Below, piece after piece: positions 22,839-31,269 of a DNA stretch of 43,869 nt (positions are counted from its first letter, which is position 1; the number at the start of each line of letters is the position of its first letter). The stretch is from Clostridia bacterium (GTDB lineage Bacteria > Bacillota > Clostridia > Oscillospirales > Acutalibacteraceae). Below the pieces are notes generated by a model. The model made no database searches. It was not told the origin of the DNA and saw nothing but the letters and a program-made list of their open reading frames with translations. The stretch spans positions 1 to 43,869 of the forward strand of contig JAFULG010000023.1 in assembly GCA_017473435.1 (NCBI GenBank), read 5' to 3'. Position numbers and translations under genes: made by a program.

Positions 22839-23574
22839 TAATGTTCTTATTAAAGTAAGCGGACTTAAAAAGCACTACAACAAGTCAAGCGTAAAGGCTC
22901 TTGACGGTATTGACTGTGAAATCAAAGAGGGCGAGGTTGTGGTTATAATCGGACCTTCCGGAAGCGGTAAGTCAACCTTCCTGCGTTCGCTTAATCTTCT
23001 TGAAATTCCTACCGAAGGCTCTATTGTCTTTGACGGTATTGATATTACTGCTCCCAAGGCAAATATCAATAAGCACCGTCAGAAGATGGGAATGGTGTTC
23101 CAGCACTTCAACCTTTTCCCGAATATGACAATACTTAAGAATCTCACCCTTGCACCGATGAAGCTTTTAGGTAAGAGCAAGGAGGAGGCAGAAAAGAAGG
23201 CACGTGAGCTTCTTGAAAGAGTAGGTCTCGGAGACAGAGCAGACGCTTATCCGGGTCAGCTTTCAGGCGGACAGAAGCAGAGAGTTGCTATTGTAAGAGC
23301 TCTTTGTATGGAACCCGAGGTAATGCTTTTTGACGAGCCTACAAGTGCCCTTGACCCTGAAATGGTTGGCGAGGTGCTTGATGTTATGAAGCAGCTTGCT
23401 TCCGAGGGGATGACAATGGTTGTTGTTACACATGAAATGGGCTTTGCAAGAGAAGTCGGCACACGTATTGTGTTTATGGACGGCGGTGTGTTTGTTGAAG
23501 AGAACACACCTGACGAATTTTTCTCAAATCCGCAGAGTCCGAGAGCCGTTGACTTTTTATCAAAGGTTCTGTAA
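22828..23574 (+). CDS. Polar amino-acid ABC transporter, ATP-binding protein
   Basis: The GTG at 22828 is chosen because AAAGGAGG lies about 11 bases upstream inside the permease gene. It gives 248 residues (first residue Met, then [16 protein letters not shown]). Walker A is GPSGSGKST, the Q-loop is in [11 protein letters not shown], the signature is LSGGQKQR, Walker B is [12 protein letters not shown] and the switch His is in [10 protein letters not shown]. This is the GlnQ/HisP class that powers the permease. The gene ends 6 bp before a two-hairpin repeat with a T-run that serves as terminator. Confidence 0.95.
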   Translation: MSDNNVLIKVSGLKKHYNKSSVKALDGIDCEIKEGEVVVIIGPSGSGKSTFLRSLNLLEIPTEGSIVFDGIDITAPKANINKHRQKMGMVFQHFNLFPNMTILKNLTLAPMKLLGKSKEEAEKKARELLERVGLGDRADAYPGQLSGGQKQRVAIVRALCMEPEVMLFDEPTSALDPEMVGEVLDVMKQLASEGMTMVVVTHEMGFAREVGTRIVFMDGGVFVEENTPDEFFSNPQSPRAVDFLSKVL

Positions 23575-23579
23575 AAAAG

Positions 23580-23645
23580 AAAAGTTTTGGTCAAGCTTTT
23601 ACAAAAGCTTGCGGGGTGAGGGGCAGAGCCCCTCATCTTTTTTTT
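23580..23645 (+). repeat. Two-hairpin interspersed repeat, copy 1 (also terminator)
   Basis: The motif AAAGTTTTGGTCAAGC with hairpin AAGCTTTT/AAAAGCTT is followed by a second hairpin, GAGGGGC/GCCCCTC, and a run of T. A second copy of the first half is at 29341. Both copies lie right after a stop codon. Confidence 0.75.
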
Positions 23646-23764
23646 GTTACATTTAAAACATTGCTCCTAAACAGTTTATTCACAAAGCCACAACCATACC
23701 TTAACAAACAGCGTCACGGTGCATAATTCAGTACATCGTGTTACAACTTTTGTGCGAAATAACC

Positions 23765-23802
23765 TTGACTTTAAATTCCTTATTTGCTATTATAAATAAG
23801 GT
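23765..23802 (+). promoter_or_regulatory. Promoter of the condensation/ligase/carrier operon with palindrome over -10
   Basis: TTGACT (23765-23770), a 17-base spacer and TATTAT (23788-23793). An inverted repeat CCTTATTT...AAATAAGG (23779-23802) brackets the -10 box and may be a repressor site. Confidence 0.7.
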
Positions 23803-23881
23803 TATAATATGGGAAATTGTATTAACTACAGATCGAAACTTTCTGTTTTAAAACCTACAAAATTGAAAGAAGTGACTATTT

Positions 23882-25285
23882 ATGAAGAAAGCATTCCCCT
23901 ACAAGCTATATGATCTTATACCTTCGCAGGAAACTATGTATCTGATGTTCAAGTATACCTTCAGCAAGCAGATTTCACAGATTCCTACATCATTTTCAGT
24001 TGATAAAGATCTTGATTTTGAGCTTATGACAAAGGCTCTCAATATTGAGTTTGAGCGTAACGACAGCCTTCGTCTGCGCTTTGTGAAAGCAGATAAAAAA
24101 ATCAAGCAGTATTTTCTTCCCTCTTTCAAAATGAGCAAGGTGCCCTGCAAGTATTTCCGTTCCGTTGAGGAACAGCAGGCTTTCTTTGAAAAGGACGCTC
24201 AAACTCCCGTTCGTTTTGATAAGGGCGTTAATTTCAGAATTTATTTTTACAAAACCGCAAATGCAGGCAACGGTATTTACTTTAATGTAAGCCACCTTAA
24301 TATGGACGCTCTCGGCTCGGTTATTTTCTATATGGACCTTATAAGTGTTTATAAAGCTCTTGTTTCAGGAGAGGAGCTTCCTGCACCTCTTTACTCCTAT
24401 GAGGAATATATCCAGAAGGAGCTTAAGAACGTTGAGGAAAAGAAGAAGTGGGACAAGCACGAAAAGTGGTACAGAGAGTACTTCGCAAAGGGCGGTGAGC
24501 CCTTCTACGCAGGTGTTCACGGTCCCGAATTTCTTGAAAAAATGCGCGTAAAGAAAAAGAACCCCAACCTTCGTGTTCCTGCAGCCTATAATCCTCTTCT
24601 TGATAAGTGTAACCTTATTACAGGACACGTCGGAACAGAGGATGCAGCAAAGATTTTCGCATTCTGTAAGGAGAGAGGAATTGCTCCGGAAAGTCTGTTT
24701 ATGCTCGGACTTCGCACCCATTGTTCTGCTCTTAATTACAGAACAAATGATGTATTTATGATGGCTACCTGTTCAAAGAGAGCCACTGTAAAGGAAAAGA
24801 GAATGAGCGGATGTGTTGTTCAGCCAATTCAGGTCCGTACTATTATTGAAGAGGATGCAACCTTTGAGCAGGCTCTTAATGAGTACACATCTGTAAGAAC
24901 ACAGCTTTACCGCCATATGGATTATCCTTATATTACAGCACGTGACCTTTCAAGAGAAATGTATAATTACAGTCTTATACAGGGTCCTGCCTGTATGATG
25001 TTCTCCTGGATTCCCGTGCCTGTTGATATGGATACCTACGGAGTCAAGGTAGAATTCAAGACCTATGATCTTGGCAGATATTTCACACCTCTTTACACAA
25101 TCTGTTCTCCTGATCCCAGGGATAAGGGTATTAACCTTAACTATATGTACAGGATAAAGCTTTCAAAGAAGGAGCAGATTGAGCGTCTTCACGAGAATGC
25201 TATGAAAGTTGTGATGGCGGGTATTGAAAATCCTGAAATTACTGTCAGAGAGCTTCTTGATATGTGTGAAGCTAATTTAAAATAA
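23882..25285 (+). CDS. Free-standing condensation-domain-like acyltransferase
   Basis: A 467-residue protein with the plan of an NRPS condensation (CoA-dependent acyltransferase fold) domain. The catalytic motif is in FNVSHLNMDALGS, with His138 and Asp142 as HxxxD; the usual HHxxxDG has lost its first His. The second half carries a loop segment (MSGCVVQPIQVRTIIEEDATFEQALNEY) and the conserved AMATCSKRATVK-like strand (MMATCSKRATVK). Such domains join an acyl or aminoacyl group on a carrier protein to a nucleophile. No adenylation or carrier part is fused. They are the next two genes, 28 bp and 1.8 kb on. It could instead be an alcohol or amine acyltransferase. The product is unknown. Confidence 0.75.
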   Translation: MKKAFPYKLYDLIPSQETMYLMFKYTFSKQISQIPTSFSVDKDLDFELMTKALNIEFERNDSLRLRFVKADKKIKQYFLPSFKMSKVPCKYFRSVEEQQAFFEKDAQTPVRFDKGVNFRIYFYKTANAGNGIYFNVSHLNMDALGSVIFYMDLISVYKALVSGEELPAPLYSYEEYIQKELKNVEEKKKWDKHEKWYREYFAKGGEPFYAGVHGPEFLEKMRVKKKNPNLRVPAAYNPLLDKCNLITGHVGTEDAAKIFAFCKERGIAPESLFMLGLRTHCSALNYRTNDVFMMATCSKRATVKEKRMSGCVVQPIQVRTIIEEDATFEQALNEYTSVRTQLYRHMDYPYITARDLSREMYNYSLIQGPACMMFSWIPVPVDMDTYGVKVEFKTYDLGRYFTPLYTICSPDPRDKGINLNYMYRIKLSKKEQIERLHENAMKVVMAGIENPEITVRELLDMCEANLK

Positions 25286-25313
25286 AACAGATATTACAGA
25301 TAGGAGAATCGGA

Positions 25314-27080
25314 ATGCACATTGAACTAACCAAAAAAGAGTTTAAGGAGCTTGCAAAGCTCAGAGCAAAAATTCACAAATCGGGTGAGGTAACCAGTATC
25401 AAGGAAATGTTCACAAGAAGTGAAGCTTTCGGCGACAGAGTAGCTGTTGTTGAAAAGATCAAAAAGCAGGATGCTGTTTATACCGTTAAAGATTTTCACG
25501 ATAAGGTAAGACAGCTTGGTACGGCTCTTTATGAGCTCGGACTCGGCGGTAAGCATATTTCAATCGTCAGCGAAAACAGCTACAACTGGATTGTTACATT
25601 CTTCGCAATCGTTTGCGGCGGCGGTGTTGCAGTTCCCATTGATAAAGAGCTTCCCGATAAGGATATCAGCATGCTTATTTCAAAGGGCGATGCAGAGGCT
25701 GTTTTCCACTCAAGAACCTATAAGGAAGCAGCAGAGCTTCACCTTGCAAATGATGAAAGATGTAAGTACGCAATCAATATGACTCACAACGGCAAGGCGG
25801 CAGGCGGTAAGTTCCTCACTATTGACGAGCTTTGCGAAATGGGTAAAAAGCTTCTTGCTGAGGGTGACAGACGCTTCCTCGATGCAGAGGTTAAGCCTGA
25901 GGATCTTGCAGCTATCGTGTTTACTTCAGGTACAACAGGTACAAACAAGGGTGTTATGCTCACTCACAAAAACTTTGCAGTAAATGTTGAAGGTATCCTT
26001 GAGTTCCTCGGACCCGAGCAGTCAACAATGTCAATCCTTCCTATGAACCACGTTTATGAGCTTTCCTGCAGTGTTCTTATTGCTATTTATATGAACGGTA
26101 TTATTTACGTTAACGACAGCCTTAAGAACATTCTTCCAAATATCAACGATTTCAGACCTACTGCAATGGCAGTTGTTCCTCTTGTTCTTGAGGGTATCTA
26201 CAACGGTATCCGTGCAAAGGCAGAAGCAAGCGGAAAGCTTGATATAATGCTTAAGATGATTAAAATAAGCAACAAGCTCCTCAAGGTAGGTATTGACATC
26301 AGACCCGTTGTTTTCAAGCAGATCAAAGAGAACTTCGGCGGTCAGTTCCCCACTATGAGCTGTGGCGGTGCACCTGCGAGAGGTGACCATATCAAGTTCC
26401 TTTCCGAGCTCGGCTTCAACATTATTTCAGGTTACGGCATGACAGAGTGCTCACCCACAATTACTCTTCATAAAAATGGTAAGGAAAAGCCTCTTTCAGC
26501 AGGTAAGGCTTTCCCCAGAGCAACCTTCAAAATTGCTGACCCCGACGAGGACGGTATCGGTGAAATCTGGGTCAAGGGTGAAAATGTAACTAAGGGCTAT
26601 TACAAGGACGAGGAAGCAACAAAGGCATCCTTCTCCGAGGATGGCTGGTTCAAGACCGGTGACTACGGCAGACTTGACGAGGACGGCGAGCTTTACATAA
26701 CAGGCCGTAAGAAGTTTCTCATCATTCTTCCCAACGGAGAAAACATCTTCCCCGAAACCGTTGAAAGCAACATTATGGAAAATCTTCCTTATGCAGTTGA
26801 AACTGTTGCCTTTGAAGAGAAGATTATTTCTGCAACAGGCAAGGAAGCAGTAATTATGTCAGCTGCAATTTATGTAAACAGAGAGTTCCTTAAGGGCTTG
26901 AGTGATGAAGAAATCATTGCAAAGACCAAGGTTGACGTTGCCGAAAGCAATAAGGGACAGCCTGCATACAGAAAGGTACAGAATGTTTACGTTTCCTTCA
27001 ACGAGTTTGAAAAGAACTCAACCAGAAAGGTTATCAGACAGAAGGTTATTGATACGTATACAAAGCCTGCAACAGTATAA
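25314..27080 (+). CDS. Acyl-AMP ligase (long-chain fatty acyl-CoA/ACP synthetase type)
   Basis: A 588-residue ANL-superfamily enzyme. The phosphate-binding loop is FTSGTTGTNKG (203-213), A5 is YGMTECSPTI, A7 is WFKTGDYG and A8 is GELYITGRKKFLIILPNGENIFP. The C-terminal domain lysine is probably in EKNSTRKVIRQK. The long form and the LPMNHVYELSC segment resemble fatty-acid-CoA ligases more than amino-acid adenylation domains. It activates a carboxylic acid as acyl-AMP and then transfers it to a thiol, here most likely the phosphopantetheine of the carrier protein encoded 42 bp downstream. AGGAG precedes the ATG. The acid is not identifiable by eye. Confidence 0.88.
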   Translation: MHIELTKKEFKELAKLRAKIHKSGEVTSIKEMFTRSEAFGDRVAVVEKIKKQDAVYTVKDFHDKVRQLGTALYELGLGGKHISIVSENSYNWIVTFFAIVCGGGVAVPIDKELPDKDISMLISKGDAEAVFHSRTYKEAAELHLANDERCKYAINMTHNGKAAGGKFLTIDELCEMGKKLLAEGDRRFLDAEVKPEDLAAIVFTSGTTGTNKGVMLTHKNFAVNVEGILEFLGPEQSTMSILPMNHVYELSCSVLIAIYMNGIIYVNDSLKNILPNINDFRPTAMAVVPLVLEGIYNGIRAKAEASGKLDIMLKMIKISNKLLKVGIDIRPVVFKQIKENFGGQFPTMSCGGAPARGDHIKFLSELGFNIISGYGMTECSPTITLHKNGKEKPLSAGKAFPRATFKIADPDEDGIGEIWVKGENVTKGYYKDEEATKASFSEDGWFKTGDYGRLDEDGELYITGRKKFLIILPNGENIFPETVESNIMENLPYAVETVAFEEKIISATGKEAVIMSAAIYVNREFLKGLSDEEIIAKTKVDVAESNKGQPAYRKVQNVYVSFNEFEKNSTRKVIRQKVIDTYTKPATV

Positions 27081-27122
27081 TTGCAGAGGTTTATAATAAA
27101 AAATAAAAGGAGGCTTAACAAT

Positions 27123-27353
27123 ATGCTTGAAACACTCAGAGAAGTCATTTGTCGCTTTGTTGACATTGACCCCAACACACTCACAGAGGAGACCAATATC
27201 AGAAGTGAGCTCGGTCTTAACTCACTTGAGCTTATCAACATTGCAGTTGCAATCGAGGATGAGTTTGATGTTGAAATTCCCGACCGTGAGGTTGGCAACA
27301 TTGAAACACTCGGCGATGCTATCAAGGTAATCGAAAAGTACATCGAAGACTAA
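27123..27353 (+). CDS. Acyl/peptidyl carrier protein
   Basis: The start at 27123 (AAAAGGAGG 8 bases upstream) gives 76 residues, the normal size. The phosphopantetheine attachment site is Ser34 in ELGLNSLELIN, with NSL in place of the common DSL. The acidic helices and EDEFDVEIPDREV helix III are typical. The carrier is a dedicated one, the third gene of the condensation-ligase-carrier set, and is followed by a strong terminator. It should be cytoplasmic and need a phosphopantetheinyl transferase encoded elsewhere. Confidence 0.93.
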   Translation: MLETLREVICRFVDIDPNTLTEETNIRSELGLNSLELINIAVAIEDEFDVEIPDREVGNIETLGDAIKVIEKYIED

Positions 27354-27382
27354 AATCGGTCAGCCGTATTAAGCGCAGAACA

Positions 27383-27412
27383 AAGGGAGCTGTAGTTTTA
27401 CAGCTCCCTTTT
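27383..27412 (+). terminator. Terminator after carrier-protein gene
   Basis: AAGGGAGCTGTA pairs with TACAGCTCCCTT around GTTT, then T-rich sequence. Confidence 0.9.
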
Positions 27413-27446
27413 AGACGTTTTTTCGCCCGCTCGCAGCATGAAAAAG

Positions 27447-27498
27447 TAAAGTTCTTTTGATTACTTTTCTTTCAAGAAAAGTAATGCCACCGCGGCGA
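27447..27498. repeat. Interspersed palindromic repeat beta, copy 1
   Basis: AAAGTTCTTTTGATTACTTT is followed by TCTTTCAAGA, AAGTAA and CACCGCGGCG. The same unit is found inverted at 29476-29532. The two copies flank the fhs gene. Confidence 0.7.
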
Positions 27499-27583
27499 TC
27501 GGAAGTGAAAATTATACCGTCAGAGTGAATTGCTTTGACGGTGTTTTTATTTTACACTTACAGCCTCATTTGTACTTTATCTA

Positions 27584-27613
27584 TTGACTTGCAGTCTTGT
27601 TTTAATGTATACT
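27584..27613 (+). promoter_or_regulatory. Promoter of fhs
   Basis: TTGACT (27584-27589), an 18-base spacer and TATACT (27608-27613). The leader to the ATG is about 28 bases. Confidence 0.72.
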
Positions 27614-27647
27614 TATATACAGTATAATGTCAGGAGGAAAAGAAAGC

Positions 27648-29330
27648 ATGGCATATTTATCAGACATTGAAATTGCACAGCAGTGTGAAATGAAGCACAT
27701 TACGGAAATTGCAAAAAAGGCAGAGGTTGACCTTAAGTACATTGAGCAGTACGGTAACTATAAGGCAAAAATTGACCTTTCACTTTTAAACGACAGCAAG
27801 GACAAGAAGGACGCAAAACTTATCCTTGTTACCGCTATTACACCCACACCTGCAGGTGAGGGTAAAACTACAACAACAATCGGTCTTGCAGACGGTATGA
27901 GCCGTATAGGCAAAAAGGTTGCAGTAGCCCTTCGTGAACCCTCACTCGGACCCGTTTTCGGTGTTAAGGGCGGCGCGGCAGGTGGCGGATATGCCCAGGT
28001 TGTACCCATGGAGGATATTAACCTTCACTTTACAGGTGACTTCCATGCGATTACAAGCGCAAACAATCTCCTTGCCGCAATGCTTGATAACCACATTCAG
28101 CAGGGTAACAGCCTCGGAATTGACGTAAGAAGAATCACATGGAAGCGTTGCCTTGATATGAACGACAGACAGCTTCGCTTCATCACCGACGGTCTCGGAG
28201 GCAGAATCAACGGCACTCCCCGTGAGGATGGTTTTGACATTACCGTTGCAAGTGAGGTTATGGCTATTCTTTGCCTTGCTTCTTCAATTACTGACCTTAA
28301 GGAAAGACTTTCAAAAATTATCGTAGGCTATAACTATAAGGATGAGCCCGTTACCTGCGGTCAGCTCAATGCTCACGGCGCAATGACAGCTCTTCTTAAG
28401 GATGCACTCAAGCCGAACCTTGTACAGACTCTTGAAGGTACACCTGCCTTTGTTCACGGTGGCCCCTTTGCTAATATTGCCCACGGCTGTAACTCTGTGA
28501 TTGCAACAAAGACTGCAATGAAGATGGCTGATTACGCTATTACAGAAGCAGGCTTCGGTGCAGACCTCGGTGCAGAGAAGTTCCTTGATATCAAGTGCCG
28601 TATGGCGGAACTCAATCCTGATGCAGTTGTAATGGTTGCTACAATCCGTGCTCTTAAGATGCACGGCGGTCTTGCAAAAACAGAGCTCGGTGAGGAAAAT
28701 CTTGAGGCTCTTGAAAAGGGTATTCCTAATCTTCTCCGCCACGTTTCAAACATCAAGAATGTATATAAGCTTCCCTGCGTGGTTGCCGTTAACCGCTTCC
28801 CCACAGATACAGATAAGGAAGTTGAGTTTATCATTGAAAAGTGCAAGGAGCTTGGCGTAAATGTTTGTCTTTCAACTGTATGGGCAGAAGGCGGCAAGGG
28901 CGGCGAGGAGCTTGCAAAAGAGGTTGTACGTCTTTGTGAGGAGGAGGACAGCTCAGGCTTTACCTTCTCATATGACACCGAAGATACAATTGAGCAGAAG
29001 CTTCGCAATATCGTTCAGAAGGTATACGGAGGTAAGGATGTTGCAATTCTTCCTGCTGCTCAGAAGCAGATTAAAAAGCTTCAGGAAATCGGCTGTGACA
29101 AGCTTCCCGTTTGTGTTGCCAAGACACAGTACAGCTTCTCTGACGATCCGACAAAGCTGGGCGCTCCCGAAGATTTTGTTGTAACTGTAAGAAACATTAA
29201 GGTTTCCGCAGGTGCAGGCTTTATTGTTGCACTTACGGGTGATATTATGACAATGCCCGGACTTCCCAGAGTGCCTGCTGCAGAGAAGATTGATGTTGAT
29301 GCAGAGGGTAAAATCACAGGACTGTTTTAA
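27648..29330 (+). CDS. fhs: Formate-tetrahydrofolate ligase
   Basis: The ATG at 27648 is chosen because AGGAGG lies 10 bases upstream, between the two in-frame ATGs. It gives 560 residues, the usual family length. Motifs are [20 protein letters not shown] (nucleotide-binding P-loop), [20 protein letters not shown] and [15 protein letters not shown], and the C-terminus ends with [20 protein letters not shown]. The enzyme makes 10-formyl-THF from formate, THF and ATP in the cytoplasm, feeding purine and one-carbon metabolism. It is transcribed alone, and no folD or other folate gene is adjacent. It is flanked by repeats (27447, 29341, 29476). The identification is certain. Confidence 0.97.
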   Translation: MAYLSDIEIAQQCEMKHITEIAKKAEVDLKYIEQYGNYKAKIDLSLLNDSKDKKDAKLILVTAITPTPAGEGKTTTTIGLADGMSRIGKKVAVALREPSLGPVFGVKGGAAGGGYAQVVPMEDINLHFTGDFHAITSANNLLAAMLDNHIQQGNSLGIDVRRITWKRCLDMNDRQLRFITDGLGGRINGTPREDGFDITVASEVMAILCLASSITDLKERLSKIIVGYNYKDEPVTCGQLNAHGAMTALLKDALKPNLVQTLEGTPAFVHGGPFANIAHGCNSVIATKTAMKMADYAITEAGFGADLGAEKFLDIKCRMAELNPDAVVMVATIRALKMHGGLAKTELGEENLEALEKGIPNLLRHVSNIKNVYKLPCVVAVNRFPTDTDKEVEFIIEKCKELGVNVCLSTVWAEGGKGGEELAKEVVRLCEEEDSSGFTFSYDTEDTIEQKLRNIVQKVYGGKDVAILPAAQKQIKKLQEIGCDKLPVCVAKTQYSFSDDPTKLGAPEDFVVTVRNIKVSAGAGFIVALTGDIMTMPGLPRVPAAEKIDVDAEGKITGLF

Positions 29331-29340
29331 TTAAAACAAG

Positions 29341-29402
29341 TAAAGTTTTGCTCAAGCTTTTTCAAAAGCTTGTCAGGGATCGTAAGGGGTGAAACCCCTT
29401 AC
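29341..29402 (+). repeat. Two-hairpin interspersed repeat, copy 2
   Basis: TAAAGTTTTGCTCAAGC with AAGCTTTT/AAAAGCTT, then AAGGGG/CCCCTT. It is the counterpart of 23580-23645 and again sits just after a stop codon. It has no T-run, so the next hairpin (29422) is the real terminator. Confidence 0.72.
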
Positions 29403-29421
29403 ACAGTTAAACAAATACAGT

Positions 29422-29454
29422 AAAGCAGGTGTTTGAAAATAACACCTGCTTTTT
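29422..29454 (+). terminator. Terminator of fhs
   Basis: AAAGCAGGTGTT pairs with AACACCTGCTTT around TGAAAAT, followed by TTTAT. Confidence 0.88.
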
Positions 29455-29475
29455 ATAGCTTATAATTTTATTTTT

Positions 29476-29532
29476 GCCCTCGGCGGGCAGCCGTTACCTT
29501 TCTTGAAAGAAAGGTAACCCAAAGAACTTTTC
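29476..29532. repeat. Interspersed palindromic repeat beta, copy 2 (inverted)
   Basis: Inverted copy of 27447-27498: GTTACCTTTCTTGAAAGAAAG leads to AACCCAAAGAACTTTTCG. It sits between the convergent fhs and ABC exporter genes. Confidence 0.7.
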
Positions 29533-29538
29533 GTTTTT

Positions 29539-31269
29539 TTATTCCTCAAACTGACTGTTGTAAAGCCTTGCGTAAAAGCCGTTCTTTTCCATCAGCTCCT
29601 CATGATTTCCCTGCTCAATAACCTTTCCGTCGTTCATCACAAGAATTATATCCGACTCACGTATTGTTGAAAGTCTGTGAGCAACAATAAAGCTCGTGCG
29701 ACCCTTCATCATTTTAGCAAAAGCGTCCTGAATCTTCATTTCCGTTCTTGTGTCAATAGAAGACGTAGCCTCGTCAAGTATCAGCATCGGAGGAAGACAA
29801 AGCATAGCTCTTGCTATACATATAAGCTGTCGCTGTCCTACTGAAAGGTTGTCGTCTGTTATTTTCGTGTCATAGCCTTGGGGCAGCCTTTTGATAAAGG
29901 AGTGTGCATGAGCGGCTTTTGCCGCTGAGATAATCTCTTCTTCGCTTGCTTCAGGCTTGCCGTAAATGATATTTTCTTTTACCGTGCCGCCTGAAAGCCA
30001 GGTATCCTGAAGCACCATGGCATAACGAGAGCGCAGGTTGTGTCTTGTCATATTCTGAATGTTTTCGCCGTCAACTATAATCTCACCTGAATTTACATCG
30101 TAGAAATTCATAAGCAGATTGATAAGCGTAGTTTTGCCGCAACCGGTAGGGCCTGCAATGGCTATACGCTTGCCGGGTTCAACCTTGAGCGAAAGGTCGG
30201 TTATGAGCTTCTTTTCGGGAGAGTATGAAAATGCGACATCTTTAAGCTCTACACTGCCTTTGATTTCAGGGTTTACGGGGTTTTCAGGGTCAGGTCTGCG
30301 GTCTGCCTCTTCAAGCAGATCGAAAACTCTCTTTGCACAGGTCAGCGCGTTCTGAAGCTCGGTGATAACGCCGCTTATTTCATTGAAGGGCTTTGCATAC
30401 TGCCCTGCATAGCTTAAAAATATGCTTACCTGTCCTATTGTAATTCCTGTGCCGAGGAGGGCAAAAAGAGAGCTTATCAGAGCTACGGCTGCATAAACAA
30501 TGTTGTTTACAAGACGTGTACTGGGGTTGGTAAGGCTGGAAAAGAAGGTTGCAAATAATGATGTGTGTTCAAGCCTTTGGTTTATTTCATCAAAGCTTCC
30601 GAGAGCTTCATCCTCGAAACCAAAGGCACTTACGATGTTCTGACCTTCAATCAGCTCGTTTATAAGTGCTGTCTGTTCTCCCTTTATCTTTGCCTGCTCG
30701 GTAAAGAAGCGATGGGTTTTTGAGGTGATGAATTTTGCCACGAAAATTGAAAGGGGAGTAAGCAGAATTACCGTAAGAGCCACAAATCCGTTGAGCGAAA
30801 GCATAAGAATAAGCGTGGCGACAATAGTGAGAACTCCGCTGAAAAGCTGTGTGAATCCCATAAGAAGTCCGTCGGCGAAGGTGTCAACATCGCTTATCAT
30901 ACGGCTTATAAGGTCACCGCTCGGATGTGAGTCAAGATAGGAAACGGGGAGGGTGTGGAATTTTTCACTTATACGGTTTCTCAGATCCCTGCAGACACAG
31001 TAGGTTACCTTGTTGTTACACACGGCTGAAAGGTGCTGAGAAACAGCCGCAAGGCCTGTTACCAGGGCGATAATTCCGATTATACGAAGGATATCTTCAA
31101 AGCTGACCTTTCCTGCCTCAAGCATAAAGTCAATGGCATTACCGCTGAAATAGGGAATAATAAGCTGTGCGCAAACGCTTATAAGAGAGCAGAGTATACT
31201 CGCAACGACAGGAAGCTTGTAGGGCTTGATAAGGTGCAGAACCTTTTTTGCTGTAGCCTTGTCTTTCAT
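29539..31269 (-). CDS. ABC exporter half, catalytic subunit
   Basis: A 576-residue half-transporter with six membrane helices (about 15-300) and a C-terminal ATPase. Walker A is GPTGCGKTT, Walker B is MLILDEATSSID with the catalytic Glu, and the switch His is in IVAHRLSTI. Its own signature is the unusual LSVGQRQ. Together with the partner encoded upstream (4-bp overlap) it forms a heterodimer in which only one ATP site has all residues: this subunit's Walker motifs and the partner's LSGGQ. This is the arrangement of the TM287/288 and BmrCD type of multidrug exporter. The substrate is unknown. Confidence 0.9.
   Translation of the reverse strand: MKDKATAKKVLHLIKPYKLPVVASILCSLISVCAQLIIPYFSGNAIDFMLEAGKVSFEDILRIIGIIALVTGLAAVSQHLSAVCNNKVTYCVCRDLRNRISEKFHTLPVSYLDSHPSGDLISRMISDVDTFADGLLMGFTQLFSGVLTIVATLILMLSLNGFVALTVILLTPLSIFVAKFITSKTHRFFTEQAKIKGEQTALINELIEGQNIVSAFGFEDEALGSFDEINQRLEHTSLFATFFSSLTNPSTRLVNNIVYAAVALISSLFALLGTGITIGQVSIFLSYAGQYAKPFNEISGVITELQNALTCAKRVFDLLEEADRRPDPENPVNPEIKGSVELKDVAFSYSPEKKLITDLSLKVEPGKRIAIAGPTGCGKTTLINLLMNFYDVNSGEIIVDGENIQNMTRHNLRSRYAMVLQDTWLSGGTVKENIIYGKPEASEEEIISAAKAAHAHSFIKRLPQGYDTKITDDNLSVGQRQLICIARAMLCLPPMLILDEATSSIDTRTEMKIQDAFAKMMKGRTSFIVAHRLSTIRESDIILVMNDGKVIEQGNHEELMEKNGFYARLYNSQFEE

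Noticed and set aside
23580-23645. Insertion sequence at the interspersed repeats
   Set aside because: They are only about 65 bp, with no transposase and no target duplication. They fit non-autonomous palindromic repeats.
28311-29008. Long minus-strand frames opposite fhs
   Set aside because: They are antisense shadows of a strongly conserved enzyme gene, without a start signal or domain of their own.
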